Shown: positions 12,437 to 23,266, counted from the first letter of the stretch. The stretch is 64,000 nt of DNA from Whitmania pigra (GCA_021613335.1 JAJTWR010000317.1:81001-145000); one strand, 5' to 3'. Translations and numbers: made by a program. Notes: generated by a model from the sequence alone, not told the origin.

Positions 12437-13170
12437 AGGGTTTTTTTGAGGAATGCAGCTCAGAAAAGGAGACATTTTTGTAAAAATTTACTTTTTGAAA
12501 TTAAATATTTTGAAAATTAAACATATTTTATCAATTTCATTTTGTCAAAATGTTTGTACTATCATGGTCTAAATATATGATAAGTTTCGTCCGAGCGCGT
12601 TTGGTAGTTTTTGTATTATAAGCTTTTAAATTCGGCAATAATACAAAATGTCGCAATCTCCAGTGCTATTTATCCCGAAAAGGGGTCAAAATTCTACTTT
12701 TGATTAATTATTTACCATAGATTTAAGATTGTTTCACAACATATCAAAATTTTAAAAAGTACTTTGCGCCTTAATAAAATAAAATGACTTAGAAAAACGT
12801 TGATTTTTCGAAAATACTGTATATATACGGACTCATACTGTATTATAACTATTGTTGTAAATGCGGTAAAACAATGATTTTTGGGAGATTTGTTTATTTA
12901 ATTATAAGCTATAAAATAATTTAAAATTGAATGTTTTTTGAGGAATGTAGCTCAGAAATTGTGAAGTTTTTGAAAAAGTTAAATATTTTGAAAACTACGA
13001 ATATTTAATTAATAGAATTGTCAATTTATTTATACATCCATTCTCTAAATATATGCTAAGTTTCATTTGAATTTGTTTTCTAGTTTTTGTTTTACAATCT
13101 TTTAAATTGAGCAAAATTCCAAAATGTGGCAATATTCACAATTTTTTAGTACTATTTATGTCGACAGTGT
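12437..13170 (+). repeat. Diverged direct repeat, two copies of about 240 bp
   Basis: The segment 12437-12690 (TTTTTTGAGGAATGCAGCTC...) recurs at 12930-13170 (TTTTTTGAGGAATGTAGCTC...) with the same order of landmarks: AAATATTTTGAAAA, CTAAATATATG.TAAGTTTC, TAGTTTTTGT.TTA, CTTTTAAATT and AAAATGT.GCAAT. The units are about 490 bp apart. No coding frame, inverted ends or target duplication was seen, so this is either an old segmental tandem duplication or two copies of an unidentified repeat. Confidence 0.75.
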
Positions 13171-13923
13171 AGTTCTAGCATTGCTTTGTCTATGTGATGT
13201 CTACTACTACAAAAGAAGATACTTAAAAAATGTACAATAGGTAAGAATACATTGTTTTAGTCATGGGCCGCAAATATTGTCCGATGCGAGCAACCCACAT
13301 CTGCTCAAAACGTTTTAATCAATACTTTCAACGTGTTTTTTGTCTTAAATCGTTCGCGTGCACATATTTAATATTGTTTAAGCTAACTTTAAAAAAGGCC
13401 TCCAAATTTATGTTAAATTCAAACGAATTGGGTGCAATTTGAACCCCAAGGAACATAACTTTTTAACAAGGACCATAGACTATATGAGCGTTAAAATGTA
13501 CATGCATTGAAAGAAAAAGTGAGAAATGACAAGGAATAAAATAAATGATGGTCCACGGACAATAAGAATAATCTATCAAATAATTTACATGTATTAATAT
13601 GTTTGCAGACTTCAAAAGTTTTGAATGAATCGACTAAATCTGCGAATGGTTCTCATTTAATGAGATTTAAGATTTTCGGACATATTAATAGATAAGAATC
13701 TATCCGTTCAGATAATTCCAAGATGATCATTTCGGATGACGAAGCTTCAATTTGAGATTATTTACATGGTTATCGTTATTTTTCAAAGTAAACCTTACAC
13801 ATATGAATAAACATGGAATACAATTAACTAAGATTTTGCAAAATTAATTTAGTAAAAAAAGATACTGTTACATGAATGGACTCGTTTGTCTTTTCTGCTA
13901 CTCTCATTTACTTATTGATTTAT

Positions 13924-14463
13924 TTATTTAGTTGACCTTTGGATGACCTCATATGGTGGAGGTTGTTCGCCCCAGATGTCGCATCGCTTTTCCATATGAG
14001 GTGAATTCTCAATGATATATGATAAGTCCGCAGGAGGCATGTTGAACCCGTCAGATAGGAAGACTTGCGTGCTCCGAGGAAAGAGAAAGTGTGAAGTCTG
14101 ATAGTTACTGTGGAGCTGAATTTGGGCATGTTCATGCTGATGTCGAGTGCAGTTGTGAAGGTGGGTGGTGGTCAATGCATGAAGCCCTGGTGGGGCATTA
14201 AACGCCTCGATTGATCGATTACCAGTCCAAGTTTCTTTCATATTCTTCTTTTTGAAAATGCAGATGATGGAAATAAGAACGAAGGAGAGCATAACAAACA
14301 ATACACACGATGAAACGAATTTATCGATTTCCTCCATTTGGTTTTCGTAAAATTGTTGAGTCAAGTGATTCTTTGAAACAAGGACGTGTTTGTTGGGTGC
14401 TGAGGATGTGAAGTTTATCGCTTCGTCACTCGAAGGCTTCCGTGTCATGTCCCAGTAAATCAT
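13924..14463 (-). CDS. Small single-pass membrane protein with C-terminal PPxY motif
   Basis: A 179-residue frame from an ATG at 14463 to TAG. The N-terminal 48 residues carry an NFTS glycosylation sequon and precede one strongly hydrophobic segment (about residues 49-70) ending in KKK, so the likely topology is N-out with a cytoplasmic tail. The tail is His-rich in the middle (HLHNCTRHQHEH) and ends with PPPY at residues 168-171, the ligand class bound by WW domains of NEDD4-type ubiquitin ligases. A TTTCAG acceptor 3 bp upstream of the ATG and a GAGAAG|GTGAGT donor near 14751 suggest a 5' untranslated exon. AATAAATAAATC overlaps the region just after the stop and could act as the poly(A) signal. 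I do not recognise a named family; function as a ligase adaptor or substrate is inference. Confidence 0.7.
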   Translation of the reverse strand: MIYWDMTRKPSSDEAINFTSSAPNKHVLVSKNHLTQQFYENQMEEIDKFVSSCVLFVMLSFVLISIICIFKKKNMKETWTGNRSIEAFNAPPGLHALTTTHLHNCTRHQHEHAQIQLHSNYQTSHFLFPRSTQVFLSDGFNMPPADLSYIIENSPHMEKRCDIWGEQPPPYEVIQRSTK

Positions 14464-15294
14464 CTTCTGAAATTACTGTTCGTAATTAACCAACCGACGT
14501 GAATGTGAACATTTCTAGTAATTCTTCAATGAGTTCATTTTGATTCATTAAACTTGGAAAGTTTTACTTCAATTCAACTTGTATGAAAATATGACTGAAT
14601 TGCGGAAATAATTGTATATTTGAATACTGAATTCTTTCAAAACGACGATCGTGAAACACGTGAAATGTAGCAGGTGTGCTTCTCAAATAAGATTCCTCCT
14701 CAAGTCGATTCCTTTAACAATCTAATAAATTATGATTATTAACTCACCTTCTCAGGAAATAATTGTATATTTAATTAAGCCAGCAATTAACAAATGTGGA
14801 AGACAACCAATCTTCAATCAGCTGAAAATTCCAGTGATTCACTTAACTTAAGTAAGTGTTTAACAAATTTATAAGCATTCGTTAATCAAACTGACCTCAT
14901 TTTGTAGAAACTTCAACTGGTTCTTTAGAAATTTCCGAACGAGGCTGGTTTGTGTCTTCGGTTGGTTCGCGCTGGTTGTCAGTATTATGACATATAAGAT
15001 ATTATATTGACTTGATGATAGTTAAGATATTACAATTATTTACTAATAATTAGCTTATTATAATTACTCCAGGCTATCATTTTACATGTGCAATAGTTAG
15101 GTCGTAAAATTGTTTGAAGAGATGATTATTATTCGTGCTATTTTTAATGCACAATTACCACGAAGCACATCCGTAGACAAAGAAAATCTGGAATTAAAGA
15201 ATATTTGTGGCTATTAATAAATTCAAATCAGCGAACACAAACGTGGTCCTGTTGAGAGCAAAGCATCAGAAGATTCGCTAGTGACGACAATGGT

Positions 15295-15350
15295 GACGAC
15301 GATGATGATGATAATTACGGCGATGATGACATTAACAAAAACAAGGAGAT
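15295..15350 (+). repeat. GAT/GAC-rich microsatellite
   Basis: An imperfect array of GATGATGATGATAATTACGG-type triplets. It lies outside any recognised coding exon. Confidence 0.7.
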
Positions 15351-15613
15351 GTTGACGACAGTTTAGGGCAACAGACTGAATCGTCGCACAACAATTTACA
15401 AGCGTTAATTATTTTCTAACCATACTTTCTCAATCCTCACCTTCAAAACTTTGTTACTTTAACCTTTGAACTTTTAATCCTTCCGCTTGTTTGAACTTTA
15501 ACTTGTAACCTCTTAATAGTTTCCTTAACAATCCGCAATGTAAACCCCAGATTCCCGATTCAGCTTTTCGATTTTGAAACCCACATTTCACGTTTCAACA
15601 GTTAATGCAGTCA

Positions 15614-15814
15614 CAGGGGCGTACAGGTTAGCCGAATAGGTTACGTGCCTGCCTGCGTACGGCGGTAATGGCAACAGTCGTAATGTGTCGTATTCGAAAC
15701 CCAGCCTGCTCTGCCGCCAGCGCCCTTTGGAAGGAGCGCTATATAAATGGTTACAAGAAGCGCCTCTGACGCTATGCATATGGCGCTATATAAATGAAGT
15801 TACAATTATAATAG
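15614..15814 (+). repeat. tRNA-derived SINE with duplicated tail
   Basis: The head contains TAGCCGAATAG, which matches the RNA polymerase III A-box consensus TRGYNNARNNG. About 60 bp later comes a B-box-like TATTCGAAACC. The tail carries GCGCTATATAAATG twice (near 15738 and 15783), so either the tail is duplicated or two 3' ends are joined. Comparison with the copy at 22515 shows the same head, body (GGCGGTAATGGCAACAGTCG) and tail. This explains the tRNA-like look: it is a SINE, not a functional tRNA gene. Confidence 0.85.
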
Positions 15815-16420
15815 AACAACAACATTAGCAATTTTACTGTTTGGGATTCACAAACGATCTTAAATGGCCTCGAATATCCAATATTAACTTTAATTTTAAT
15901 TTATTTTAAATTGATTTCATTGCCCAAACAAAATTATTAAATGGCATTAGGAACTTAAAAGGAAGCATTCATCGTATTTAGCTGACCTTTATATTAGGGT
16001 AGGTCGTCAGTGCAATTATTTTGTTCGATTGACTTTTGATAGCAAAATAATGTTGCTCTGGCATCTAAATAACATTATAAAAAAAAATTATTAAAAAATT
16101 TTGCCTTTACTTGCCGCCTTGGCATTGAAAATCAGTCATTATTCGATGTTGAAACCTATAAGGAAAATACTATAGCTTCTTAATTCAGTGGTTATTTTTG
16201 TTATTAATAAGTATAAAGTAATATATTATTATAATAAATGTTAATATCTATCATTTTACCTGAATATAACTGCACAAAATGCAATTTTTTAAGCATATAG
16301 TCATGCAAAAGTCAGTTTTCCTGAGTTGTCCAATCTTGTTTTGAACCAAAATGTGGAATATACATTTTAGATAGAAGTTTTGCTCTAATATATCCTTCTC
16401 TTCACGCGTCTCCACAAACT
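15815..16420. other. Non-coding stretch
   Basis: AT-rich DNA between the SINE and the R2-type element. No open frame, splice-linked exon or repeat structure was recognised. Confidence 0.55.
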
Positions 16421-19400
16421 GACGGGGGAAACTCCTCTGAGGATCCCTGTCGGAGCTCCAAGGCGGAGTAATAAGTAACTACATCACGGCACTGGCCATT
16501 TGGCGCTCGGGAACAGACCGAGTGACAACCAGGAAAGACTGGCGACGACCTGGATAGACAGGTGGCATCTCGGAGAGACGAGGTCGCGAGTGGGCCAGCT
16601 CCCCGATCGCGATAAAAAACCAAGCTGCTACCACATCAACTACGGAAGTATGCCCCCATGGTCCCAGCCGAAAGGAGGGGGAGAATGACGGACCATCAAC
16701 GGACTCAAGGATTACCGAATTTGCTTCTAACGGACTTTCCATTCTGAATAACGCCCAGGACAATGGCGTGCCAGTTAGAAGATGTACAGTGACGCCCTCC
16801 GCCATGAATCTCTACAGGAAAGGGCTGACATCCTGGCGGTGCCTCTGCCGACCAGTCCATTTTGCTTGGCGTCTCCTTCGTTCGAGGAGGTGAGAGGAGT
16901 TGTGAGGAAAGCGAGAAACCGATCAGCGCCAGGGCCCAATGGAGTTCCCTATCTCCTGTACAAAAGATGTCCCAAGACACTATATCTGCTGCATTCCCTC
17001 ATTCAGAGAGCGTGGTCGTTGGCCACTGTCGATGATGAGTGGAAAAAGGCAGAGGGCGTCTACATTCCAAAGGAGAAAGACTCCAATGATCTGAATCAAT
17101 TCAGACCAATATCGCTGTTGAACGTAGAAGGGAAAATATTTTTCTCTATCATGGCATCGAGGCTCACGGAGTTCGTGATGTCTAATCAGTACGTGGACAT
17201 TTCAGTCCAAAAGGGAGGCATTCCAGGTGTACCCGGTTGTATCGAGCATACCTCGATGATCTGGGAAGCTATCCAGAGAGCCAAGAGAAACCGGCTGAGT
17301 TTGTACGTCGTGTGGCTGGACCTAGCGAACGCATACGGGTCAGTACCACACCAGCTCCTATGGAAAACATTGGAGGCCCATCATGTGCCTCAGACCGTTA
17401 TTCACATCCTGCAGGAATATTTTAACGGGTTCATGATGCGGTTTTCCACCAAGACGTACACTACAAGGTGGGTGCCTCTAGTGGTTGGAATAGCTATGGG
17501 GTGCACGATTTCTCCTTCCTTATTTGTACTGGCGATGCAAATCCTACTGAAGGCAGCTGGGTCTCGTATTCCAGAGGCGCACATTGGTAAAGGGGTGTAC
17601 ATGCCTCCAATAAAGGCATTTATGGATGACACTACCCTGATCATGAACAGGAAGAAGGTTGTCCAAAATACCCTGGACAAGTTGAATGACCTTCTAGGGT
17701 GGTGTCGAATGGCTTTCAAGCCTGCGAAATCCAGAAGTCTCGCCCTAGTCAGGGGGAAAATTCGCGAAGACGTGTTCTTCGATATGGCGGAGCAGCGAAT
17801 CCCCACAGTATCCGAAGAACCGGTGAAAAGCCTTGGAAGGGTTTTCGACGAATCTCTCACCGACAAGAGCATGAGGGACGCCATACTCCAACAAACCATC
17901 AAGGGACTGCAGGCATTCGACGAGGCACCGCTGCAAGGGCGGTTCAAAGTGTGGTTGCTCCAGTTCGTTCTCCTTCCAAGACTGCTCTGGCCGTTAACCA
18001 TCTATGAGATTGGGGTGTCAGTGGTCGAGAAACTGGAGAGGAAAGTTAACCGACACACCAGAAAATGGCTAGGCCTACCTCCAGCGCTGTCATCGGTTGC
18101 CCTCTACAGTAGGAGCACGAGCCTGCGATTGCCACTAAGGTCCATCGTGGAAGAGTACAAACTCTCCAAAATAAGAACGCAGTGGATGCTCAACAACTCC
18201 GCGGACAACAAGATCCGCGAAGTCAAACCACTGCTCAGATCTGGAAGGAAATTCAGAGCGCAGAATGAGATCGACGAATCAGTTGCCGAGCTGATGTTCG
18301 AGGAAATGAGAGGTCCTACCCAGACGGATCGTCATGCAGTTGGATGGAACCACTTGCCAAAATGGTCCCAGGCAAGCGCATCAGTCAGAGCCGCTATGAT
18401 TATCCAGGAAAGGAAGAGGAAAGTGGAACAAGACCGAGTCACGAAGGCAGTCCAGCAGTCACAGCAGGGTAAGTGGACAACGTTGGAAGACGTGATGCAA
18501 CGATCCCTTACCTGGAGCGACATGTGGAAGATGTCCCCGCTCCGACTTGCCTACGCGATAAGGTCAGTGTACGACCAGTTGCCCTCCAGGGACAATTTGC
18601 AAAAGTGGGGCATGGTGGAAGACACCGAATGCCGGCTCTGCGGCGGGACCGAGACACTGCATCACGTGCTCAGCAACTGCACGTATGCCCTTGCCAATGG
18701 TCGGTACACATGGCGACATAACCAGGTCCTTCGAGAAGTGTGTGAAGCCGCAAAGGCAGCAGTATCCAAAGCAAACTCGCGGACGATTGTAAATCAGCGA
18801 AAGATTTACTTCTAGCGCGAGGGCTTCTCACACCTCTGCAAAAAGAGATGCCAAACCCCCAGGCGAGACATTCTGGCAGAGGCAAACGACTGGACTATCG
18901 CAGCCGACTTAGAAGGGATGAGGCACTACCCCCAAGTGCTGATAGAAAGTGGCAAGAGGCCGGATCTGGTGCTCGTATCGCCGTCGACGGATGCCATCAT
19001 TCTGGTGGAGTTGACGGTCCCATGGGAGGACAGGCTGCAATACAGCAATGCGCTCAAAGCAGATAAGTACGCAGATCTGACGATGAACCTGGAAACGAGA
19101 GGGTACCGTACAGACCTCTTCCCAATCGAGATTGGCGCAAGGGGCGTGGTCGGCAAGTCGACTTACGCTTTCCTCACTAAGATTGGACTGTCAAGCCGGG
19201 AGAGAACAAAGGCTATGACAAAGATGTCTGAGGCCGCAGAAGCGGCTTCATTCTGGATCTGGCACATGAGGAGCCAGAAGAAGTCTTAAGAGGCCATTGC
19301 AGGAAGCCGGGGAAAGCCGTCGGTCTCCGGTATGAATAATCCGAAGTTTGCAGGTGATAAACAGGTTATATGCGACATGAAGAAGCCATTGAGAGCTTTC

Positions 19401-19642
19401 GCAGTCGCTCCAGTCCAAGACGGCAGTGACCGGCGTAACAAGGCCGATGAGTGCCTCTCATAGCCGGCGGTAACAGTTGGGTCCAGACAGACCAAACCGA
19501 CAGGGACATCCGGCTGATCACCGGATGCGGCCCACCCCCCGAAAACGTAAGGAGATACAAAGGGCCGAAACGTTTGAAGACGGGGGAAACTCCTCTGAGG
19601 ATCCCTGTCGGAGCTCCAAGGCGGAGTAATAAGTAAGTAACT
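16421..19642 (+). mobile_element. R2-superfamily non-LTR retrotransposon copy with 58-bp terminal direct repeats
   Basis: The element is GC-rich against its surroundings. Its first 58 bp (16421-16478, GACGGGGGAAACTCCTCTGA...) recur at its end (19579-19636). The 3' copy carries an extra GTAA before the common ACT, a tail-slippage signature. Between them lies one long frame (16782-19289) with reverse transcriptase, a CCHC knuckle and a restriction-like endonuclease. No N-terminal zinc-finger/Myb region is visible, so the 5' part is probably missing. The terminal repeat may be the remnant 3' end of an upstream tandem copy or a genuine feature of this family. Confidence 0.85.
16782..19289 (+). 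pseudogene. R2-type reverse transcriptase / endonuclease frame with one internal stop
   Basis: This encodes the machinery for target-primed reverse transcription. Visible parts are RT motif 1-2 (SAPGPNGVP near residue 50), motif A (VWLDLANAYGSVPH, Asp180), the catalytic FMDD at about 280-283, a thumb region, and a CCHC knuckle (C-x2-C-x7-H-x4-C, about residues 617-631). After a TAG at 18813-18815 the same frame continues with a restriction-like endonuclease: Arg-Pro-Asp at about 18957-18965, then Glu-Leu-Thr-Val-Pro-Trp, as in the PD-(D/E)XK fold of R2-group elements. The frame is otherwise intact to TAA at 19289, so the copy looks recently inactivated by a single nonsense change. The Met at 16782 follows an in-frame TAG, so the true N-terminus is missing or shifted. 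Confidence 0.85.
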
Positions 19643-19705
19643 GATGCTGATGCTTCTGTAACAAATTTGAAGTTTTTCACACTTTGGTTGTGGCACGGGA
19701 AGGCA

Positions 19706-19845
19706 TATAATGTTCATTTTTGCGGTTTTTATTTTGAATTTTTAATTTCATCATCATTCAACATAGGTTGGCGAGTATAATGTTCATTTTTGCGGTTTTT
19801 ATTTTGAATTTTTAATTTCATCATCCTTCAACATAGGTTGGCGAG
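19706..19845 (+). repeat. 70-bp tandem duplication, two copies
   Basis: 19706-19775 and 19776-19845 are identical apart from one base (A at 19756 versus C at 19826). The unit begins TATAATGTTCATTTTTGCGG and ends GGTTGGCGAG. It lies just past the 3' end of the R2-type element. The near-identity indicates a very recent duplication or an assembly artefact. Confidence 0.95.
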
Positions 19846-19899
19846 TACTCGGAAGATCTTGCCAATTTACGAAACTACGGTAATCCTCTGCATCAACAT

Positions 19900-20430
19900 T
19901 CAGAGGAGAAATTGTGAATTTCCTTACTTACGCAGAATCTGAGGCAACGGAAGTCGCATCATCTGGCAACTGTAGGAAACTTCACCAAATATCTACCATC
20001 TACCAGACTCACTTTCTGTGCCCTCAATTGACTCCTCATCACCAGGCACTTCCATAACATTTAAATCAGTATTGGAACTGTTACTACCTAACGCTCATCT
20101 TTTGCTACAAAAAAGGGAATTATAGTATTTTTGTCTCTTTGACGATCTCTCAATTGCTTTGGTTAACTTGCAAGCAATTTTCTTGTCCAAAGTACCAATA
20201 ATAACCATATTTATTTCATGTTTTTGATTCAAGAAAAATTCATGCTCGAGTGCTGGCATCTTTAATTCTCTAGGACAAGTGTAAATACTTAAATCGATGC
20301 TGCTAAGTCACACAAACTTAAACTTTTCTTTTCAGAATCATTTTTAAATTTTTGTGCAGGACTTCTACTTTTTATTGCACTGAAATGTCTGTACTTGCAT
20401 AAACTTGAGCAACTATTTTACTTAACTAAG
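19900..20430 (-). pseudogene. Possible decayed coding fragment
   Basis: On the minus strand, two adjacent stretches read as protein-like sequence in different frames. One includes KYRHFSAIKSRSPAQKFKN (about 20400-20340) and the other KHEINMVIIGTLDKKIACKL (about 20230-20170). Stops and a frame change separate them. The style suggests a transposon-derived or duplicated gene remnant, but I cannot name a family and chance cannot be excluded. Confidence 0.3.
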
Positions 20431-20887
20431 TATTTTTTGAAAGTTGTATTTGAACAAGGAAATAATGCCGCATTTGTTTCCTTAACAGTTGGTAATTGCC
20501 AGGAAATTAGTTAACATCCAATGAACGTGATAAGTCAGTTGTGCTCGAGTAACGGCCATAGTTTGCAGCAGAGTTTTAAAATTACTAATTTTTCTTCAAT
20601 AGAACATTATTTCAGTTGCAACATTCAATCTTCATAGAAAAACACAGAAATAAATTTAAATATAATCAATCAAACACAGAAGAAATATCAGAAACAATAG
20701 CAAAAAACATTTTCTTCCCCACTCCGGCGGCAATAGAAGATAAAGAAAATAAAGATATATTTTTCTCACTAATATCGTCCAGGAGCAACATTTTATCACT
20801 ATCCAAAATAAAAATATTTTTGACGACCTACTCTATTATATATATGATTAGAATGTGAAGGAACTTTCAATCTATCTAAAATTTATG

Positions 20888-21010
20888 TAGCGCCCCTAAC
20901 CGTGGGCGATCCCTGGCGATGCAGTCTTAGTTGCGATCACGACTCATAACCACTGTTATTCTCGCCGCATGCAGGAAAGCCGCCCATTCAGCTAAACTGC
21001 ACGCCTCATT
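20888..21010 (-). repeat. tRNA-derived SINE, diverged copy
   Basis: Reverse-complement match to the SINE at 15614 and 22515. The order is a GGCGTGCAG-TTAGCTGAATGGGC head, GCATGCGGCGAGAATAAC body and a GGGGCGCTACA tail. It is more diverged than the forward copies. Confidence 0.7.
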
Positions 21011-21472
21011 ATTGTGTTTTTATGAACATTTCAATAAATCTCTAATCTGCCTATATTTAACACTCCATATCTAAACAATCGTCATTTAATCAACCTCTGA
21101 AGTTATTCAATTAACCTAAAATTGTAAAACCTTTCAGGGTTCTCTGATTCCTTATTCATGGTTATAAAATTCCAAAACACAAATCTCTCTACAGAAATAA
21201 GAATAATTATTTAAGGTTATTAATTATTAATTTATTAATTGATTAAGGCTAACAATTTCAATATTAAGTAAATAATTTTGTGAGGAATCTAATTATTTTT
21301 CAGAATGGAATATCGAAGGTAATACCAGCCAAACAATGGACCAAACAATGTGACTACGCAGCTATTCGAGTCTCTTTGAATATTTTCACAGCAAGAAAAT
21401 GTTTTGGGCGTTTCAAGTGGGAATGGCATAAATAAAAGATTAAACCTCACAAAAATAACATCATCCTACGCA

Positions 21473-22735
21473 ATGGCTACCGTTAGTTTTCTGAGTTTCA
21501 ACTAAATTTGATTTAATATTATTTAAGGAACCTAAAATTTTATAGGGTGGAACAAGCTTTTACGATTTCAGTGCCATTGACATTGACGGAAGATTGATCC
21601 AATTCGATAAATACAGGCAAGTTTAAAGGAACCTCAATTCAAATATTCATCATTGATCAACAATTATGATTTATTAATTAATTATTTATTAAGTATATTA
21701 ATTAACTACAGAGGTCACGTTTGCCTAATTGTAAATGTGGCCTGCAAATGAGGAGTGACTGACAAAAACTACAAACAACTCCAAGCATTGTACGACAAAT
21801 ACGCTTGGAGTGGACGATTCAGCATTTTAGTTTTTCCTTGCAACCAATTCGCCAACCAGGCATGTTAACTTGCAAATTTATGTTTGAATTATTTCATTTT
21901 TATTAGCAATATAATAATAATAGTAGTAATAACAATAATAATCACCATCAAACATTATAACAATAACAATGAATAATTAGGATGTACCAGATAAGTTGTT
22001 TGATAAATAATCAATTTCGATGGCTTTGTTGTTAAAAAATTTTAAACTTTATGATAAAAACATTGCTCAGGAGCCTTGGCCCGACAGTGACATAAAAAGG
22101 TTCTTACGTGACAAATATCACGTCACTTTTGACATTTTTTCGAAGATCGAAGTTAATGGCGACAATGCTCATCCACTCTTCAAATATCTCAAATCAAACC
22201 TTCCCGGTGCATTTGGAGAGTAAGTTTAGATGTCATTCCTAACTAAAAAAAAAATCTATTTTAATAATAACTAAAAAAAGTATAATTTATTATGCAACAT
22301 TATTCAACAGTTACATCAAGTGGAACTTCACCAAATTCCTCATTGACAAGCGAGGTCAGCCGTATCAGCGATACTCTCCCAAAACAGATCCCTTCGTAAG
22401 TTCATATTGCATGGAACCATTTACATTTTTTAAAATTAATATTTAAGTATTAATTGTTAAAACATGTAAGTGGATTTCGCAAAACGTTACAAAATGTTAA
22501 CTTTTATGGGACCACGGCGTGCAGGCTAGCCGAATGGGTTACGTGCCTGCACGCGGCGGTAATGGCAACAGTCGTAATGTGTCGTGTTCGAAACCAAGCC
22601 TGCACTGCCAGAAGCACCCTTAGGAATGATCGCTATAAAAATGGAGTGCAACTACAATTACCTTTTAAAGTTTAAATATAAATTTAATTTTATCAGGAAA
22701 TCGAGCCAGATATAATGAAATTACTCGGTGATTAG
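21473..22735 (+). CDS. GPX4: GPX4-like glutathione peroxidase (selenoprotein)
   Basis: Reduces hydroperoxides, typically of phospholipids, using glutathione. Exons: tentative first exon 21473-21481 (Met-Ala-Thr), 21546-21616, 21712-21859, 22071-22219, 22311-22395 and 22697-22735; all junctions keep frame. The second coding exon gives SFYDFSAIDIDG. Then NVACK is followed by an in-frame TGA at 21749-21751, exactly where the family has selenocysteine, followed by GVTDKNY. The remaining tetrad residues are visible: Gln in FPCNQF, and Trp and Asn in KWNFTKF. There is no oligomerisation loop, as in monomeric GPX4. A SECIS candidate lies 18 bp past the stop. Two introns (21617 and 21860) start with GC. 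One intron carries a SINE. The first exon is the weak point, because its donor GTTAGT is inferred. No longer targeting peptide was found. Confidence 0.9.
22515..22660 (+). repeat. tRNA-derived SINE inside the last GPX4 intron
   Basis: Contains the A-box TAGCCGAATGG, the B-box-like TGTTCGAAACC, the body GGCGGTAATGGCAACAGTCG and a CGCTATAAAAATGGAG tail. It lies within intron 22396-22696 of the peroxidase gene, in the sense orientation. Confidence 0.85.
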
Positions 22736-22753
22736 AAATCGTTGAGCGAAAAA

Positions 22754-22818
22754 TGGAATGACTGATGAAGGATTGATTCAAAACTTCCGCTGGAAGAGCT
22801 TCAATCCTGATGTTTCCA
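22754..22818 (+). promoter_or_regulatory. SECIS element candidate in the GPX4 3' UTR
   Basis: Read 5' to 3': basal helix TGGAA (22754-22758) pairing with TTCCA (22814-22818); quartet strand ATGA (22765-22768); helix AGGATTGA pairing with TCAATCCT; unpaired AAAA; a CTTCC-GCT-GGAAG mini-stem; then TGAT (22808-22811). The 11-nt distance from quartet to AAAA and the extra mini-stem fit a form 2 eukaryotic SECIS. It would recruit SBP2 and the Sec-tRNA elongation factor so that the upstream TGA is read as selenocysteine. Confidence 0.88.
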
Positions 22819-22910
22819 AGTAAAGAAGAGAACTTCGTCGTACAAGCTTCTTTTCCACACCTGGCATTCATTCCATGTTGACGTATAACCTCGTGACATT
22901 AATCTGGCTC

Positions 22911-22916
22911 AATAAA
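22911..22916 (+). terminator. Poly(A) signal of the GPX4-like gene
   Basis: AATAAA about 175 bp after the stop and 93 bp after the SECIS candidate, with no other gene on this strand before it. Confidence 0.7.
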
Positions 22917-23266
22917 ATCGTGCAACAGCAGTAGTTTGAGCGATTGAGTTCATTTTAACGTTTAATTTGATTTTACCTGAGAAAAACAAATTCAGCACAT
23001 TCTGAGGCTAAACTTTTTAAAAGTAATTAAATTCTCTGAAAACGTGACGTTTTCAGATGTAAACAAATTTTAGTAAACAAATCGAGAACAAAGTCGCCAG
23101 TAGCATGAACATGCATCATTCTTCTATCCGTGGTTGAAAATCAGGACTTTTATTGACTTTTAACTTCCAAATGTTTATTTTGAATTACTTGCGGGACTTA
23201 ATCTAGTCATTCAAAGAAATCATGCACAAGAGTGCATTTTAATTGAAAAATAATTCTTCATTAATT

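Noticed and set aside
15614..15814. tRNA gene
   Set aside because: A- and B-box-like motifs are present but there is no cloverleaf of normal length, and the same unit recurs elsewhere with a SINE tail.
16402..19156. Minus-strand frames up to 199 codons
   Set aside because: They are shadows of the GC-rich reverse transcriptase frame on the plus strand.
21749..21751. In-frame TGA in the peroxidase exon read as a pseudogene stop
   Set aside because: It is at the catalytic selenocysteine position, all other exons are intact, and a SECIS candidate is present in the 3' UTR.
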